Both the position numbers and the translations under genes were made by a program. Shown here in pieces: positions 7,562-15,230 of a stretch of 35,822 nt of DNA (the first letter of the stretch is position 1; each line of letters opens with the position of its first letter). The notes below the pieces were generated by a model, which saw nothing but the letters and a program-made list of their open reading frames with translations, was not told where the DNA came from and did not search any database. Where the stretch lies: the NCBI RefSeq assembly GCF_004348515.1, contig NZ_SMKH01000047.1, positions 1 through 35,822 of the forward strand. Reading direction: 5' to 3'. The DNA comes from Actinomadura sp. KC345 (GTDB lineage: Bacteria > Actinomycetota > Actinomycetes > Streptosporangiales > Streptosporangiaceae).

Positions 7562-8881
7562 ATGCCCACCGACGGCAGCACCTTCTCGCAGATTCCCGGC
7601 CCGCCCGTCCAGGGCGACGGCGCCGAGGCGATCGCCGCGGCCGGGGGACTGCACAACTACCAGTTGCGCCTGCACGCCGAGTACGGCCCGCTGGTGCGCT
7701 TCCCCATGCCCGGCGCGGACGCGGCGGTGTCGGTCGCCGACCCGGTGCTGCTGGAGGCCACCGCGAAGATCAACAAGCGGCCGGAGAAGCTGTTCGAGTT
7801 CCTCGCCCCGCTGCAGGAGTCGGGCAACCTGCAGACGATCCCGGCCGACGAGCACGGCCCGTGGCGCCGGGTGATGCTGTCGGTGCTGGCCGGACGGCCC
7901 TCCCACGAGGCGCACTTCGCGCGGTTCGCCGCGCTGACGACCGAGCTCGCCGACCGCTGGGCGGCCCAGGACGGCCCGATCACCCTCCAGCAGGACCTCA
8001 GCGAGCTGTCGCTGCGCATGATCTGCCAGTACGCGCTCGGCAGCGGCCTGGACTCCGCGGGCTCCGCCGGACGGGTCGTGTCCGCGTTCGAGACCGTCCT
8101 CACCGAGTTCATGACCCCGGAGGGCCCGGGGCGGGACAGGGCCGACGAGGCGCTGGCCTTCCTGCGCGCGACCGTCGACGAGGTGCTCGCCGCGCACCGC
8201 GAGCGCGGCGCCGTCGAGCAGGCCGACCGCAGCGACCTGATCGCGGCGCTGGCCGCGGCGGGCGAGTCCCCGGCGCGCATCCGCGACACGGTGCTGATGA
8301 CCATGCTGGCCGCGCACCACACCACCGGCGTCGCCATCTCCTGGACGCTCTACCTGCTGGCCGAGCACCCGGACGCGGCCGACCGCGTCGCCAAGGAACT
8401 GGACGACGTCCTGGGCGACCGGGCCGTCCCCGAGTACGGCGACCTCAAGCGGCTGACCTACCTGGACATGGTGCTCAGGGAGTCCATGCGGCTGTACCCG
8501 CCCGGCCCGTACGGCGCCCGGGAGGCCACCGAGGACGTCGTGCTCGGCGACTACACCGTCCCCGCGGGCACGACGATCTTCTACCCGTTCTGGGCCGTCC
8601 ACATGAACCCCGACCACTGGCCCGACCCGCACACCTTCGACCCGGAGCGCTTCACCCCCGAAGCCTCGGCGAAGCGGCCCCGGCTGGCCTACATCCCGTT
8701 CGGGATCGGCCCCCGGAGCTGCGAGGGCGCCGTCCTGGCGACGGTCGAGGCCGAACTCGTCCTGGCCACCCTGCTCAAGCGCTTCCGCCTGGACCTTCCC
8801 CCCGGCCAGACGGTCGCCCCGATCGAACGCTTCGTCCTCTGGGCCGCCGAAGACATCCAGATGAACCTGACGCCCCGGTAA
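7562..8881 (+). CDS. Cytochrome P450 monooxygenase
   Basis: A 439-residue soluble P450. The I-helix oxygen-activation segment reads AAHHTTG, reminiscent of the HHT pattern of CYP51-like enzymes. The K-helix ExxR is ESMR, the PERF segment is FDPERF, and the haem loop is FGIGPRSCEG with C387 as thiolate ligand. No N-terminal membrane anchor is present, so it should use separate ferredoxin partners; none is encoded nearby. ATG at 7562 is chosen because GGAGAG sits 5 nt upstream; an in-frame ATG 42 nt earlier has poorer context. The substrate is unknown. The divergent methyltransferase might act in the same pathway, but nothing here proves it. Confidence 0.93.
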   Translation: MPTDGSTFSQIPGPPVQGDGAEAIAAAGGLHNYQLRLHAEYGPLVRFPMPGADAAVSVADPVLLEATAKINKRPEKLFEFLAPLQESGNLQTIPADEHGPWRRVMLSVLAGRPSHEAHFARFAALTTELADRWAAQDGPITLQQDLSELSLRMICQYALGSGLDSAGSAGRVVSAFETVLTEFMTPEGPGRDRADEALAFLRATVDEVLAAHRERGAVEQADRSDLIAALAAAGESPARIRDTVLMTMLAAHHTTGVAISWTLYLLAEHPDAADRVAKELDDVLGDRAVPEYGDLKRLTYLDMVLRESMRLYPPGPYGAREATEDVVLGDYTVPAGTTIFYPFWAVHMNPDHWPDPHTFDPERFTPEASAKRPRLAYIPFGIGPRSCEGAVLATVEAELVLATLLKRFRLDLPPGQTVAPIERFVLWAAEDIQMNLTPR

Positions 8882-8889
8882 CCGGTTCC

Positions 8890-9024
8890 GCGCCTCCCCA
8901 CGCGATCGAGACGCTGGCCGTCTTCGTCCGGGAGGCGCAGGGGGCGGAGATCGACGGTTCCGCCGCCGTGGAGATCGTCAGCACCTGGCGGGGCGGCATC
9001 CGGGACGCCAAGGTCACCGGCTGA
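8890..9024 (+). pseudogene. Orphan C-terminal coding fragment
   Basis: One frame after the P450 stop has coding-like codon use with nearly all third positions G or C. It encodes about 44 residues (AIETLAVFVREAQGAEIDGS and onward, ending DAKVTG) before a TGA at 9022. There is no usable start codon or ribosome site, and the frame is open backward only because it runs through the P450 gene. I read it as the tail of a lost gene, lying against the truncated GT87 gene on the other strand. The family is not recognised. Confidence 0.35.
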
Positions 9025-9691
9025 ACGGTCTGCGGCGAGGGCCGCGGGGCTGGTGATGTGCGGTGGCCGGTGTCGGAGGCGGATGGCCGTGTGGGTCAGG
9101 AAGAACAGGGCGGCCATCAGGTAGCAGTTGGCTACGGGGATCAGCAGCAGATGCCACCCGGATCTCCTTCGTTCGTCTCGTCACCAGGAGGAGGACGATG
9201 AAGATGCCCGGTGTCAGCTTGATCGCCGCCGCGATGCCGATGCCGATCCCGGCGGGGCGTCCCTGGGCGACGCGCAGCATGTCGGCGAGGACGAGGGCGA
9301 GCAGCAGAATGTTGATCTGGCCCTGGAAGAACGAATGCCAGATCGGCCCCAGCAGCAGGCCGCCGGCCACCACGGCTTTCAGGGAGACGTTGCGGCCGGC
9401 CAGTTCCAGGGTCGTCGAGCATGCCCAGACGAATGCGGCCAGTGAGGCGAGTTGCCATAGCAGCCGGGCGAGTGTGAGCGGCAGGACGGACAGGGGAGTG
9501 AACAGCGCGGCCATGAACGGCGTGTTCGTGAACCAGTGGGCGGCGAGCTGTTCTTCGTACAAGCGTGTGCCGTCGGTCACGGCTTGCCCGCCCAGCCAGT
9601 AGATACGGAAGTCCAGAGAATCGTAGGCAAGCGAGAAGGTCACGATCGCCAGGAATTCGATTCCAAGAAGGTACGTCGGCCAGCGCTTCAT
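9014..9691 (-). pseudogene. GT87-type mannosyltransferase, internally deleted
   Basis: The N-terminal 175 or so residues match DUF2029/GT87 polyprenol-phosphate-mannose-dependent mannosyltransferases: a first membrane helix, the catalytic-type Asp in DFRIYWLGG, the PF-AALF-PLS-LP segment, GQINILLLALVLAD and AAAIKLTPGIF. After VTRRTKE (near 9166) the frame turns into low-complexity PDPHGHPPPTP-type sequence. A different frame just downstream reads WHLLLIPVANCYLMAALFFL, which looks like the last membrane helix of the same family. About half of the normal protein of roughly 400 residues is therefore missing, and the two pieces are out of frame. The gene is very probably dead. The true 3' end is unclear. 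Confidence 0.7.
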
Positions 9692-9813
9692 GCGAATAAC
9701 GGTGACTTCGGCGATACCCGGTGGGCATCAGGCCGCCGGACACATTTACAAAGGGCCCGTGTAGCCCCCGGGATTACGCCCGTAGGCCAATGTGCCGGTG
9801 AGGGTGCGCCGGT

Positions 9814-9819
9814 TACGAT
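9814..9819 (+). promoter_or_regulatory. -10 box of a probable leaderless promoter (kinase 2)
   Basis: TACGAT fits the actinobacterial TANNNT -10 consensus and ends 6 nt before the ATG at 9826, so transcription would begin at the start codon. No Shine-Dalgarno sequence is present, which agrees with a leaderless mRNA. No good -35 is visible. Confidence 0.55.
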
Positions 9820-9825
9820 CGGCGC

Positions 9826-10956
9826 ATGTCCGCCCAGCCGCAGAGCCGAGCCCGCCGCCTCGCGTGGGCGGCGCTGCTCCTGTTCGCGGCCGTCCTGTAC
9901 CCCGTCGTCCTCATCGCCACGGTCATGAAAGGTGAGAGCGGCTTCGTCGCCGTGGAAGTCCTCGTGTCGGCCGTGCTCACCGTGCTGGTCGGTGCCCTGC
10001 TGCTGCGGAATCCGCTGCCCGTGCAAGGGATACTGCTGTTCGCCTGGACGTTCGCCCTGGTGCAGATGCAGAACGAGGCGATCGGTGGCCTCCAGGCTCT
10101 GATCACCGGTATCGGGGTCGGCTACATCGCGGCGACCCGTCGGCCCCGGATCTCGATCCCCGTCGCCGTCGTGACGTTCGCCGTACAGGCCGGATCGGTC
10201 TTCGCGTTCCTGTCCGCGAACGACGTGCTGCTCATGACCCTGGTCCTGGGGATCATCGTCACCTGGATGGCGGGGAACTCGGTCAGGGTGCGGCGGGTGC
10301 ACGCCGAGCGGCTGCGCGAGCAGGCCACGGCGCAGGCCGTCGCCGACGAGCGGCTGCGGATCGCCCGCGAGCTGCACGACATGGTGGCGCACAGCATCGG
10401 GATCATCGCCATCCAGGCGGGCGTCGGCGGACGGGTGATCGACACGCAGCCCGCCGAGGCGCGCAACGCACTGGACGCCATCGAGGCCACGAGCCGCGAC
10501 ACCCTGGCCGGTCTGCGAAGGATGCTCACCGCGCTCCGCAAGGACGACCCGGGGACCGCGCCGCTCGGCCCGGCCCCCGGCCTCGGTGACCTGGACGGCC
10601 TGGCCGAGGCGACGAAGGAGGCCGGTGTGCGGGTCGGCATCCGGACGAAGGGCGAGCTGAGGGCGCTGCCACCGGACGTCGACCTGTCCGCGTACCGGAT
10701 CGTCCAGGAGGCGGTGACGAACGTCGTCCGCCACGCGGACACGGACGAATGCCGGGTCACCGTCGACTACGGAGACGGGGAGCTGGCCGTCGAGATCGAG
10801 GACGACGGGCACGGCGGCGTCGTCGGCGCCGGGTACGGGATCGTCGGGATGCGGGAGCGCGTGACCCTGCTGCGCGGAGAGTTCACGGCCGGGCCGCGTC
10901 CAGGAGGCGGGTTCCGGGTGGCGGTGAGGATTCCCTTGGAGGCGGCGGCCCGATGA
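9826..10956 (+). CDS. NarL-type sensor histidine kinase (second pair)
   Basis: A 376-residue kinase. Residues about 10-150 hold five to six hydrophobic membrane segments, then a short linker helix and a HisKA_3 domain with RIARELHDMVAHS (phospho-acceptor H184). The ATPase domain carries YRIVQEAVTNVVRHAD, EDDGHGG and GYGIVGMRERV. It is the partner of the regulator that starts inside its stop (ATGA overlap). The upstream -10 box suggests a leaderless transcript. The sensed signal is unknown. The closely following blaI/M56 pair has its own promoter and is probably a separate unit. Confidence 0.93.
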   Translation: MSAQPQSRARRLAWAALLLFAAVLYPVVLIATVMKGESGFVAVEVLVSAVLTVLVGALLLRNPLPVQGILLFAWTFALVQMQNEAIGGLQALITGIGVGYIAATRRPRISIPVAVVTFAVQAGSVFAFLSANDVLLMTLVLGIIVTWMAGNSVRVRRVHAERLREQATAQAVADERLRIARELHDMVAHSIGIIAIQAGVGGRVIDTQPAEARNALDAIEATSRDTLAGLRRMLTALRKDDPGTAPLGPAPGLGDLDGLAEATKEAGVRVGIRTKGELRALPPDVDLSAYRIVQEAVTNVVRHADTDECRVTVDYGDGELAVEIEDDGHGGVVGAGYGIVGMRERVTLLRGEFTAGPRPGGGFRVAVRIPLEAAAR

Positions 10957-11654
10957 CGAGTCAGGAGACGGTACGGATCGTCCTGGCGGACGATCAGCCG
11001 CTGATCCGCGCCGGGCTGCGCGTGCTCGTCGCCGACACCCCCGATCTGGAGATCGTCGGGGAGGCCGGGACGGGAGCGGAGGCCGTCCGGCTGGTGGAGG
11101 ACGTCCAGCCCGACGTGGTCGTGATGGACATCCGCATGCCCGACATGGACGGCATCGAGGCCACCCGCCGTATCACCCGGCAGACTGACGGGGCGCACGT
11201 CGTGATGCTGACCACGTTCGACGACGACGAGTACGTCTACGGATCCCTGAAGGCGGGCGCCAGCGGCTTCCTGGTCAAGGACATGGCGCTGGAGGAGATC
11301 CTGTCGGCGATCCGTGTCGTCGCGGGCGGGGACGCGCTGATCGCGCCGAGCGTCACGCGGCGGCTGATCGAGGAGTTCGCCGCCCGCCCGGAACGGCGTG
11401 CCGAGCCCGAGCCCCCGAAATTCGCCCGTCCGTCCGGCGGCATCACCGAGAGGGAGCGCGAGGTGCTGACGCTCGTCGGCCGCGGCCTGTCCAACCACGA
11501 GATCGCCGGGGAGCTGTTCATCACCGTGGCGACGGCCAAGGCGCACGTGGCGCGGCTCCTCGCCAAGCTGGACGCCCGCGATCGCGTCCAGCTGGTGATC
11601 ATCGCCTACGAGATGTGCCTGGTGGCGCCCCCTACCAGCGGTAGTACTACCTGA
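10953..11654 (+). CDS. NarL/FixJ-family response regulator (second pair)
   Basis: A 233-residue regulator with receiver residues LADDQ, D59 in VVVMDIRMPD, the TTFDDDEY switch region and FLVKDM for the conserved Lys, then a LuxR-type HTH (ITEREREVLTLVGRGLSNHE and onward). ATG at 10953 overlaps the kinase stop; longer forms starting further up the same frame lie inside the kinase gene and are not real. The last codons overlap the palindromic operator of the downstream blaI-like gene. Confidence 0.93.
   Translation: MTSQETVRIVLADDQPLIRAGLRVLVADTPDLEIVGEAGTGAEAVRLVEDVQPDVVVMDIRMPDMDGIEATRRITRQTDGAHVVMLTTFDDDEYVYGSLKAGASGFLVKDMALEEILSAIRVVAGGDALIAPSVTRRLIEEFAARPERRAEPEPPKFARPSGGITEREREVLTLVGRGLSNHEIAGELFITVATAKAHVARLLAKLDARDRVQLVIIAYEMCLVAPPTSGSTT
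11632..11651. promoter_or_regulatory. Palindromic operator upstream of the BlaI-like gene
   Basis: Three half-sites in alternating orientation, CTACC (11632-11636), GGTAG (11640-11644) and CTACC (11647-11651), make a perfect 12-bp palindrome GGTAGTACTACC (11640-11651) plus an extra arm. BlaI/MecI repressors bind TAC-rich dyads, and a site just upstream of the blaI promoter is where autoregulation would act. Binding is inferred, not shown. Confidence 0.55.
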
Positions 11655-11679
11655 CGTGGTGCCCTCCGCGGCGGTCGGA

Positions 11680-11685
11680 TAACCT
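11680..11685 (+). promoter_or_regulatory. -10 box of a probable leaderless promoter (blaI-like gene)
   Basis: TAACCT fits TANNNT and lies 7 nt before the GTG at 11693, so the mRNA probably starts at the start codon. There is no Shine-Dalgarno sequence. An ATG at 11689 is out of frame. Confidence 0.5.
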
Positions 11686-11692
11686 GGCATGC

Positions 11693-12076
11693 GTGAAGGG
11701 TCTGGGAGAGCTTGAACGCACGGTCATGGAGGTCCTCTGGGCGAGGGAGGACGCCGGTCGCCCGGCGGCCACCGCCCGTGACGTGAGCCGCGCGCTCGCC
11801 GATGACCGCGACCTTGCGCACACCACCGTCATGACGGTGCTGGACAGGCTCGCCAAGAAGGGCTTCCTCGAACGCGAACGCGACGGCCGCGCCTGGCGCT
11901 ACCACCCGGTGGCGAGCCGCGAGATGTACGTCACCGAACTGATGCTGGGCGCGCTGAACGAGACGGGAGACCGGGACGCGGCGCTCGCCCACTTCGTCCG
12001 CTCCGTCTCACGCGACGAGATCGACGTGATCCGCGAGACCCTCCTGGGCCTCACAGGCAAGGAACCACCGGCATGA
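11693..12076 (+). CDS. BlaI/MecI/CopY-family transcriptional repressor
   Basis: A 127-residue winged-helix protein with the family opening GLGELERTVMEVLWAR, recognition region ARDVSRALADDRDLAHTTVMTVLDRLAKKGFLERERDGRAWRY (each part typical of BlaI) and a C-terminal dimerisation helix pair. BlaI-type repressors are inactivated when a partner M56 membrane protease is activated, often by beta-lactams. That partner is the next gene, starting in a 4-base ATGA overlap. A palindrome upstream suggests autoregulation. No beta-lactamase gene is in the window, so the target may be elsewhere. Confidence 0.93.
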   Translation: MKGLGELERTVMEVLWAREDAGRPAATARDVSRALADDRDLAHTTVMTVLDRLAKKGFLERERDGRAWRYHPVASREMYVTELMLGALNETGDRDAALAHFVRSVSRDEIDVIRETLLGLTGKEPPA

Positions 12077-12981
12077 CCGGCGCCGCCCTGCTCGCCTTGA
12101 TCTCACTCGGGACCGTCGGCGGGGCGCACCTGCTGTCCCGGGCCCGGTGGACGTGGCGGACGCCGCGCATCGGCATCGCGCTCTGGCAGGCCCTCGGCCT
12201 GTGCTGGGGCATCGCCACGATCGGCGCGCTGCTCGGCCTCGCGCTGCTGCCCTACCAGAGCGGCGTCCTGCGCGGACTGCCCGGCCTGTACGACGACCAG
12301 GCCGCCCGGCTCAACCCCGTGCAGGTGGCCGCGCTGCTCGCCGCCATCAGCCTCACCGGCGTCCTCCTGGTCATGCTGATGTACGCGGTCGTGCGGGTCG
12401 TCCGGGCGCGGCGGCGGCACCGGGCGCTGCTCGCGCTGGTGTCGCGCAGCGACTCGGCCGTGCCCGGCACGCTCGTCCTCGACCACCCGGGCGCGGCGGC
12501 GTACTGCGTGCCGGGCGTCCGCTCGTCCAAGGTCGTCGTCAGCGCCGGGACGCTGGAGCTGCTCGACCAGGAGGAACTCGCCGCGGTGGTCGCGCACGAG
12601 CGCGCCCACGCCCGCGAGCGCCACGACCTGGTGCTGCTGCCGTTCGCGTCGCTGCGGCAGGTGTTCCCGCAGTTCCGGCTGGTCGCTCGGTGCCTGGACG
12701 CGGTGGAGCTGCTGATCGAGATGGCCGCCGACGACCGGGCCCGCTCGGGACGGGCGCCGCGCGACCTCGCGACCGCCCTGCTGCGCTTCGCCGCCGCGAG
12801 CCCGGCCGCCGCGCCGTCCGGCACGCTCGGTGTCGCCTCGCACGCCGACATCCCGGTGATGGCGCGGGTGAACCGGCTGCTGCAGCCGGAGCCGCTGCCC
12901 CGCAGGACCCGTTTCGCCGCCATGGCCGCCGTCCCGATCATCGCCGGCCTCCCACTCCTCCTCCTCGTCCTTCCGCATTAG
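12073..12981 (+). CDS. M56 (BlaR1-like) membrane metallopeptidase
   Basis: A 302-residue membrane protein with helices near 3-22, 38-60, 85-112 and 282-300 and a cytoplasmic zinc protease domain bearing HERAH (175-179; HExxH) and a downstream acidic segment LLIEMAADDRA that supplies the third ligand. M56 proteins transmit a signal by cleaving a BlaI-type repressor; the gene directly upstream encodes that repressor. Unlike classical BlaR1 it has no C-terminal penicillin-binding sensor domain, so the inducing signal is unknown. It converges with the MFS gene, 3 bp between stops. Confidence 0.9.
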   Translation: MTGAALLALISLGTVGGAHLLSRARWTWRTPRIGIALWQALGLCWGIATIGALLGLALLPYQSGVLRGLPGLYDDQAARLNPVQVAALLAAISLTGVLLVMLMYAVVRVVRARRRHRALLALVSRSDSAVPGTLVLDHPGAAAYCVPGVRSSKVVVSAGTLELLDQEELAAVVAHERAHARERHDLVLLPFASLRQVFPQFRLVARCLDAVELLIEMAADDRARSGRAPRDLATALLRFAAASPAAAPSGTLGVASHADIPVMARVNRLLQPEPLPRRTRFAAMAAVPIIAGLPLLLLVLPH

Positions 12982-12984
12982 GCG

Positions 12985-14430
12985 TCAGACCTCCGTCGGG
13001 ACGGATTCGGCGGGGGCGATGGCGCTCGCCGGAGGGGTCGGGCGGCGCAGGATAAGGAGTGAGACGGCCAGGGCGGCGATCAGGAGGGCCGCTGAGATGG
13101 CGAAGGCCAGGTGGTAGCCGCCGGTCAGGGCTTCGGCGGTGCCTTGTCCGTCCGCTCGCAGGTTCTCGGTGCGGGAGGCGGCCAGGGTGGTCATGACCGC
13201 CACGCCGAGGGCCATGCCCACCTGCTGGACGGTGTTGAACAGGCCGGACGCCAGGCCCGCGTCGTCCGGGCGGGCGCTGGACATCCCCAGCCCGGTGAGC
13301 GACGGCAGGACGAGGCCCGCGCCCGCGGCCAGCACGAACACCGGGAGCAGGTCGGTGACGTAGTCCGCGTCCACCGGGACGGTCGTGAGCAGGAGCATCG
13401 CCCCGATCAGCAGCACCAGGCCGGCCACCAGCACGAGGCGCTCGCCGAAGCGGTTCGCCAGGCGCGCCGACGCGAACAGCGACACCGCGCCGATCGCCAC
13501 GGCCGCCGGAAGCATCGCGAGGCCGGTGTCGAGCGCGCCGTAGCCGAGGACCTGCTGCATGTAGAGGGCGACGACGACCTGGAACGAGAACATCGCCGAC
13601 AGCGTGAGCAGTTGCACGGTGTACGCGCCGGACACGTTGCGGGAGCGCAGGATCCGCAGCGGCATCAGCGGGGTCGCGGCGGTGGCCTGGCGGGCGGTGA
13701 ACCCGGCGAGCAGGACGAGCGACACCGCGCCGAGCCCGAGGGTGTGCGCGGAGAGCCAGCCGTAGCGCTCGACCTTGACGACCGTGTAGATCCCGAGTAT
13801 CAGCCCGGACGTGACGAGCAGGGCCCCGGCGAGGTCCGCGCCCGCGGCCAGGCCGATCCCGCGGTCGCGGGGGAGCGCCGGGAGGGCCAGCAGGATCGTG
13901 GCGAGGCCGATCGGCAGGTTGATGAAGAAGATCCAGTGCCAACTCAGCGCGTCGGTGAGGACTCCGCCGAGGACCTGCCCGATCGACGCGCCGGCGGCGC
14001 CGGTGAAGCTGAAGATCCCGATGGCCCTGGTGCGCTCGCGGGCGTCGGTGAACAGCGTCACGAGGATGCCGAGGACGACCGCGGTGGCCAGGGCGCCGCC
14101 GACGCCCTGCGCGAACCGGGCGGCGATCAGCAGGCCGGACGAGGTGGCCGCCCCCGCGAGCAGGGACGCCGCCGTGAACACGGCGTTTCCGAGCAGGAAC
14201 AGCGTCTTGCGGCCGACGAGGTCGCCGAGCCGCCCGGCCAGCAGCAGCAGGCCGCCGAGCGGGATGAGGTAGGCGTTCATGATCCAGCTGAGCCCGGCGG
14301 GGGAGAAGCCGAGGTCGTCCTGGATGGCGGGGGCGGCGACGGTGACGATGCTGCCGTCGAGGATCGCCATGAGCATCGTGGTGGACAGCACGCCGAGTGC
14401 CGCCCATCGAGATCTGAGCAAGGAAGGCAT
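12985..14430 (-). CDS. MFS multidrug exporter, DHA2 (EmrB/QacA) type
   Basis: A 481-residue protein with about 14 hydrophobic helices and the DHA2 motifs LDGSIVTVAAPAIQDDLGFS in helix 1 and LAGRLGDLVGRKTLFLLG in the loop 2-3 motif A. Such pumps export drugs by proton antiport. The start ATG at 14430 has AGGAG 6 nt upstream; the upstream TTG at 14454 has no such support. It lies 73 bp downstream of a marR gene on the same strand, the common repressor-pump arrangement. Confidence 0.92.
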   Translation of the reverse strand: MPSLLRSRWAALGVLSTTMLMAILDGSIVTVAAPAIQDDLGFSPAGLSWIMNAYLIPLGGLLLLAGRLGDLVGRKTLFLLGNAVFTAASLLAGAATSSGLLIAARFAQGVGGALATAVVLGILVTLFTDARERTRAIGIFSFTGAAGASIGQVLGGVLTDALSWHWIFFINLPIGLATILLALPALPRDRGIGLAAGADLAGALLVTSGLILGIYTVVKVERYGWLSAHTLGLGAVSLVLLAGFTARQATAATPLMPLRILRSRNVSGAYTVQLLTLSAMFSFQVVVALYMQQVLGYGALDTGLAMLPAAVAIGAVSLFASARLANRFGERLVLVAGLVLLIGAMLLLTTVPVDADYVTDLLPVFVLAAGAGLVLPSLTGLGMSSARPDDAGLASGLFNTVQQVGMALGVAVMTTLAASRTENLRADGQGTAEALTGGYHLAFAISAALLIAALAVSLLILRRPTPPASAIAPAESVPTEV

Positions 14431-14489
14431 GGTCATCTCCTGGTGGTGGAACAACAGAAGTGACCGTAGCAGATAGTTTTGTTGGAGAC

Positions 14490-14504
14490 GATCCTTAACG
14501 GATC
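14490..14504. promoter_or_regulatory. Inverted repeat between marR and the MFS gene
   Basis: GATCC (14490-14494), TTAAC, GGATC (14500-14504) form a small dyad in the 73-bp gap. It could be a second MarR site or a weak attenuating hairpin. No U-tract follows on the coding strand. Confidence 0.3.
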
Positions 14505-15004
14505 TATTTTGCCCGCTCGCGTGCGCGCCGGACCGGCTGCGGGCTCTCGGACGGGGTGGCCAGATGCCCGGTGACCAGGGTGTTCATGGCGCGCAGGAAC
14601 ACCTCGCGCTCGTCCGCCGGAAGGGTGCCGAGGGCCGCCTCGTGGACGCCGTCGACGATCTCCTGGCTGCGCGCGGCGACCCGCGCCCCCTCCTCGGTGA
14701 CCGCGATGATCCGGGCCCGCCGGTCCGTGGACGACGGGCGGCGCTCGGCGAGCCCGGCCTTCTCCAGGGCGTCCACCGTCACGACCATCGTGGTCTTGTC
14801 CATGTCGCCGATCTCGGCGAGCTGGACCTGCGTGCGCTCCTCCTCCAGTGCGTGCACCAGCACGCAGTGCATGCGCGCTGTCAGCCCGATCCCGGCGAGC
14901 GCCGCCGCCATCTGGGTCCTCAGGACGTGGCTGGTGTGGTCGAGCAGGAATGACAGGTCCGGGCTGGTGCGTGCGGGGGACATGCGCGGGGCCATGGAGG
15001 TCAT
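14504..15004 (-). CDS. MarR-family regulator of the MFS exporter
   Basis: A 166-residue protein with a MarR winged helix: LTARMHCVLVHALEE, the recognition region QLAEIGDMDKTTMVVTVDALEKAG and the wing ERRPSSTDRRARI. MarR proteins repress efflux genes until a ligand binds, and the downstream MFS gene is the evident target. The ATG at 15004 has GGAGG only 1 nt upstream, while an in-frame ATG at 14995 would have better spacing. The same 19-nt initiation sequence occurs at the other marR gene of this window (30017), where no second ATG exists, so I keep 15004. The gene is divergent from trpS. Confidence 0.9.
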   Translation of the reverse strand: MTSMAPRMSPARTSPDLSFLLDHTSHVLRTQMAAALAGIGLTARMHCVLVHALEEERTQVQLAEIGDMDKTTMVVTVDALEKAGLAERRPSSTDRRARIIAVTEEGARVAARSQEIVDGVHEAALGTLPADEREVFLRAMNTLVTGHLATPSESPQPVRRARERAK

Positions 15005-15033
15005 GCCTCCAGCCTACCCAAATGGGTTCGTTA

Positions 15034-15044
15034 TAGATTATCTA
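15034..15044 (-). promoter_or_regulatory. Palindrome over the marR promoter
   Basis: TAGATTATCTA is an 11-bp palindrome. On the minus strand it overlaps the best -10 candidates for marR (TAATCT or TATAAC), so a MarR dimer here would repress its own gene. Its right edge abuts the trpS -35 box at 15045. Confidence 0.45.
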
Positions 15045-15072
15045 GGAACAGCCACATTTCCTGGGCTATCCT
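15045..15072 (+). promoter_or_regulatory. Promoter of the trpS leader transcript
   Basis: GGAACA (15045-15050), a 16-bp spacer and TATCCT (15067-15072). The -10 box ends 6 nt before the GTG of the leader peptide, which points to a leaderless start of the leader ORF. Confidence 0.55.
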
Positions 15073-15078
15073 GGAGAG

Positions 15079-15117
15079 GTGAACCGCACCGCGTGCCCGA
15101 GCTGGTGGCCGTCCTAG
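15079..15117 (+). CDS. trp leader peptide MNRTACPSWWPS
   Basis: A 12-codon ORF from GTG (15079) to TAG (15115-15117) with two adjacent TGG tryptophan codons at 15103-15108. The Trp codons sit at the edge of hairpin arm 1 (15107-15114), where a stalled ribosome would mask it. Trp is rare, so two in a row in a 12-residue peptide directly before trpS and an attenuator is hard to explain by chance. The peptide's role is to sense charged tRNA-Trp. Confidence 0.85.
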   Translation: MNRTACPSWWPS

Positions 15118-15175
15118 GACGGCCGACACTCACGCACGCCATGGGGCCGTCCGCCGGACGGCCCTTCTCTTTCCT
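15107..15175 (+). terminator. Transcription attenuator with mutually exclusive hairpins
   Basis: Four matching arms are present: 1 = GGCCGTCC (15107-15114), 2 = GGACGGCC (15117-15124), 3 = GGGCCGTCC (15144-15152), 4 = GGACGGCCC (15156-15164). Arms 3 and 4 form a perfect 9-bp stem with loop GCC followed by TTCTCTTTCCT, an intrinsic terminator. Arm 2 can pair equally well with arm 1 or arm 3. A ribosome stalled at the Trp codons covers arm 1, arm 2 then pairs with arm 3 and the terminator cannot form. With charged tRNA-Trp the 3:4 terminator stops transcription before trpS. Confidence 0.85.
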
Positions 15176-15230
15176 CGATGACGCGGCCCGTTCCGGCAGG
15201 ACGGCGCCGCACCGAACCGAGGAGAGACCC

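Noticed and set aside
15141-15230. An upstream in-frame ATG that would lengthen TrpRS by 30 residues
   Set aside because: It lies inside the attenuator hairpin arms and has no ribosome site. The GTG at 15231 has GAGGAGAG and gives the family N-terminus.
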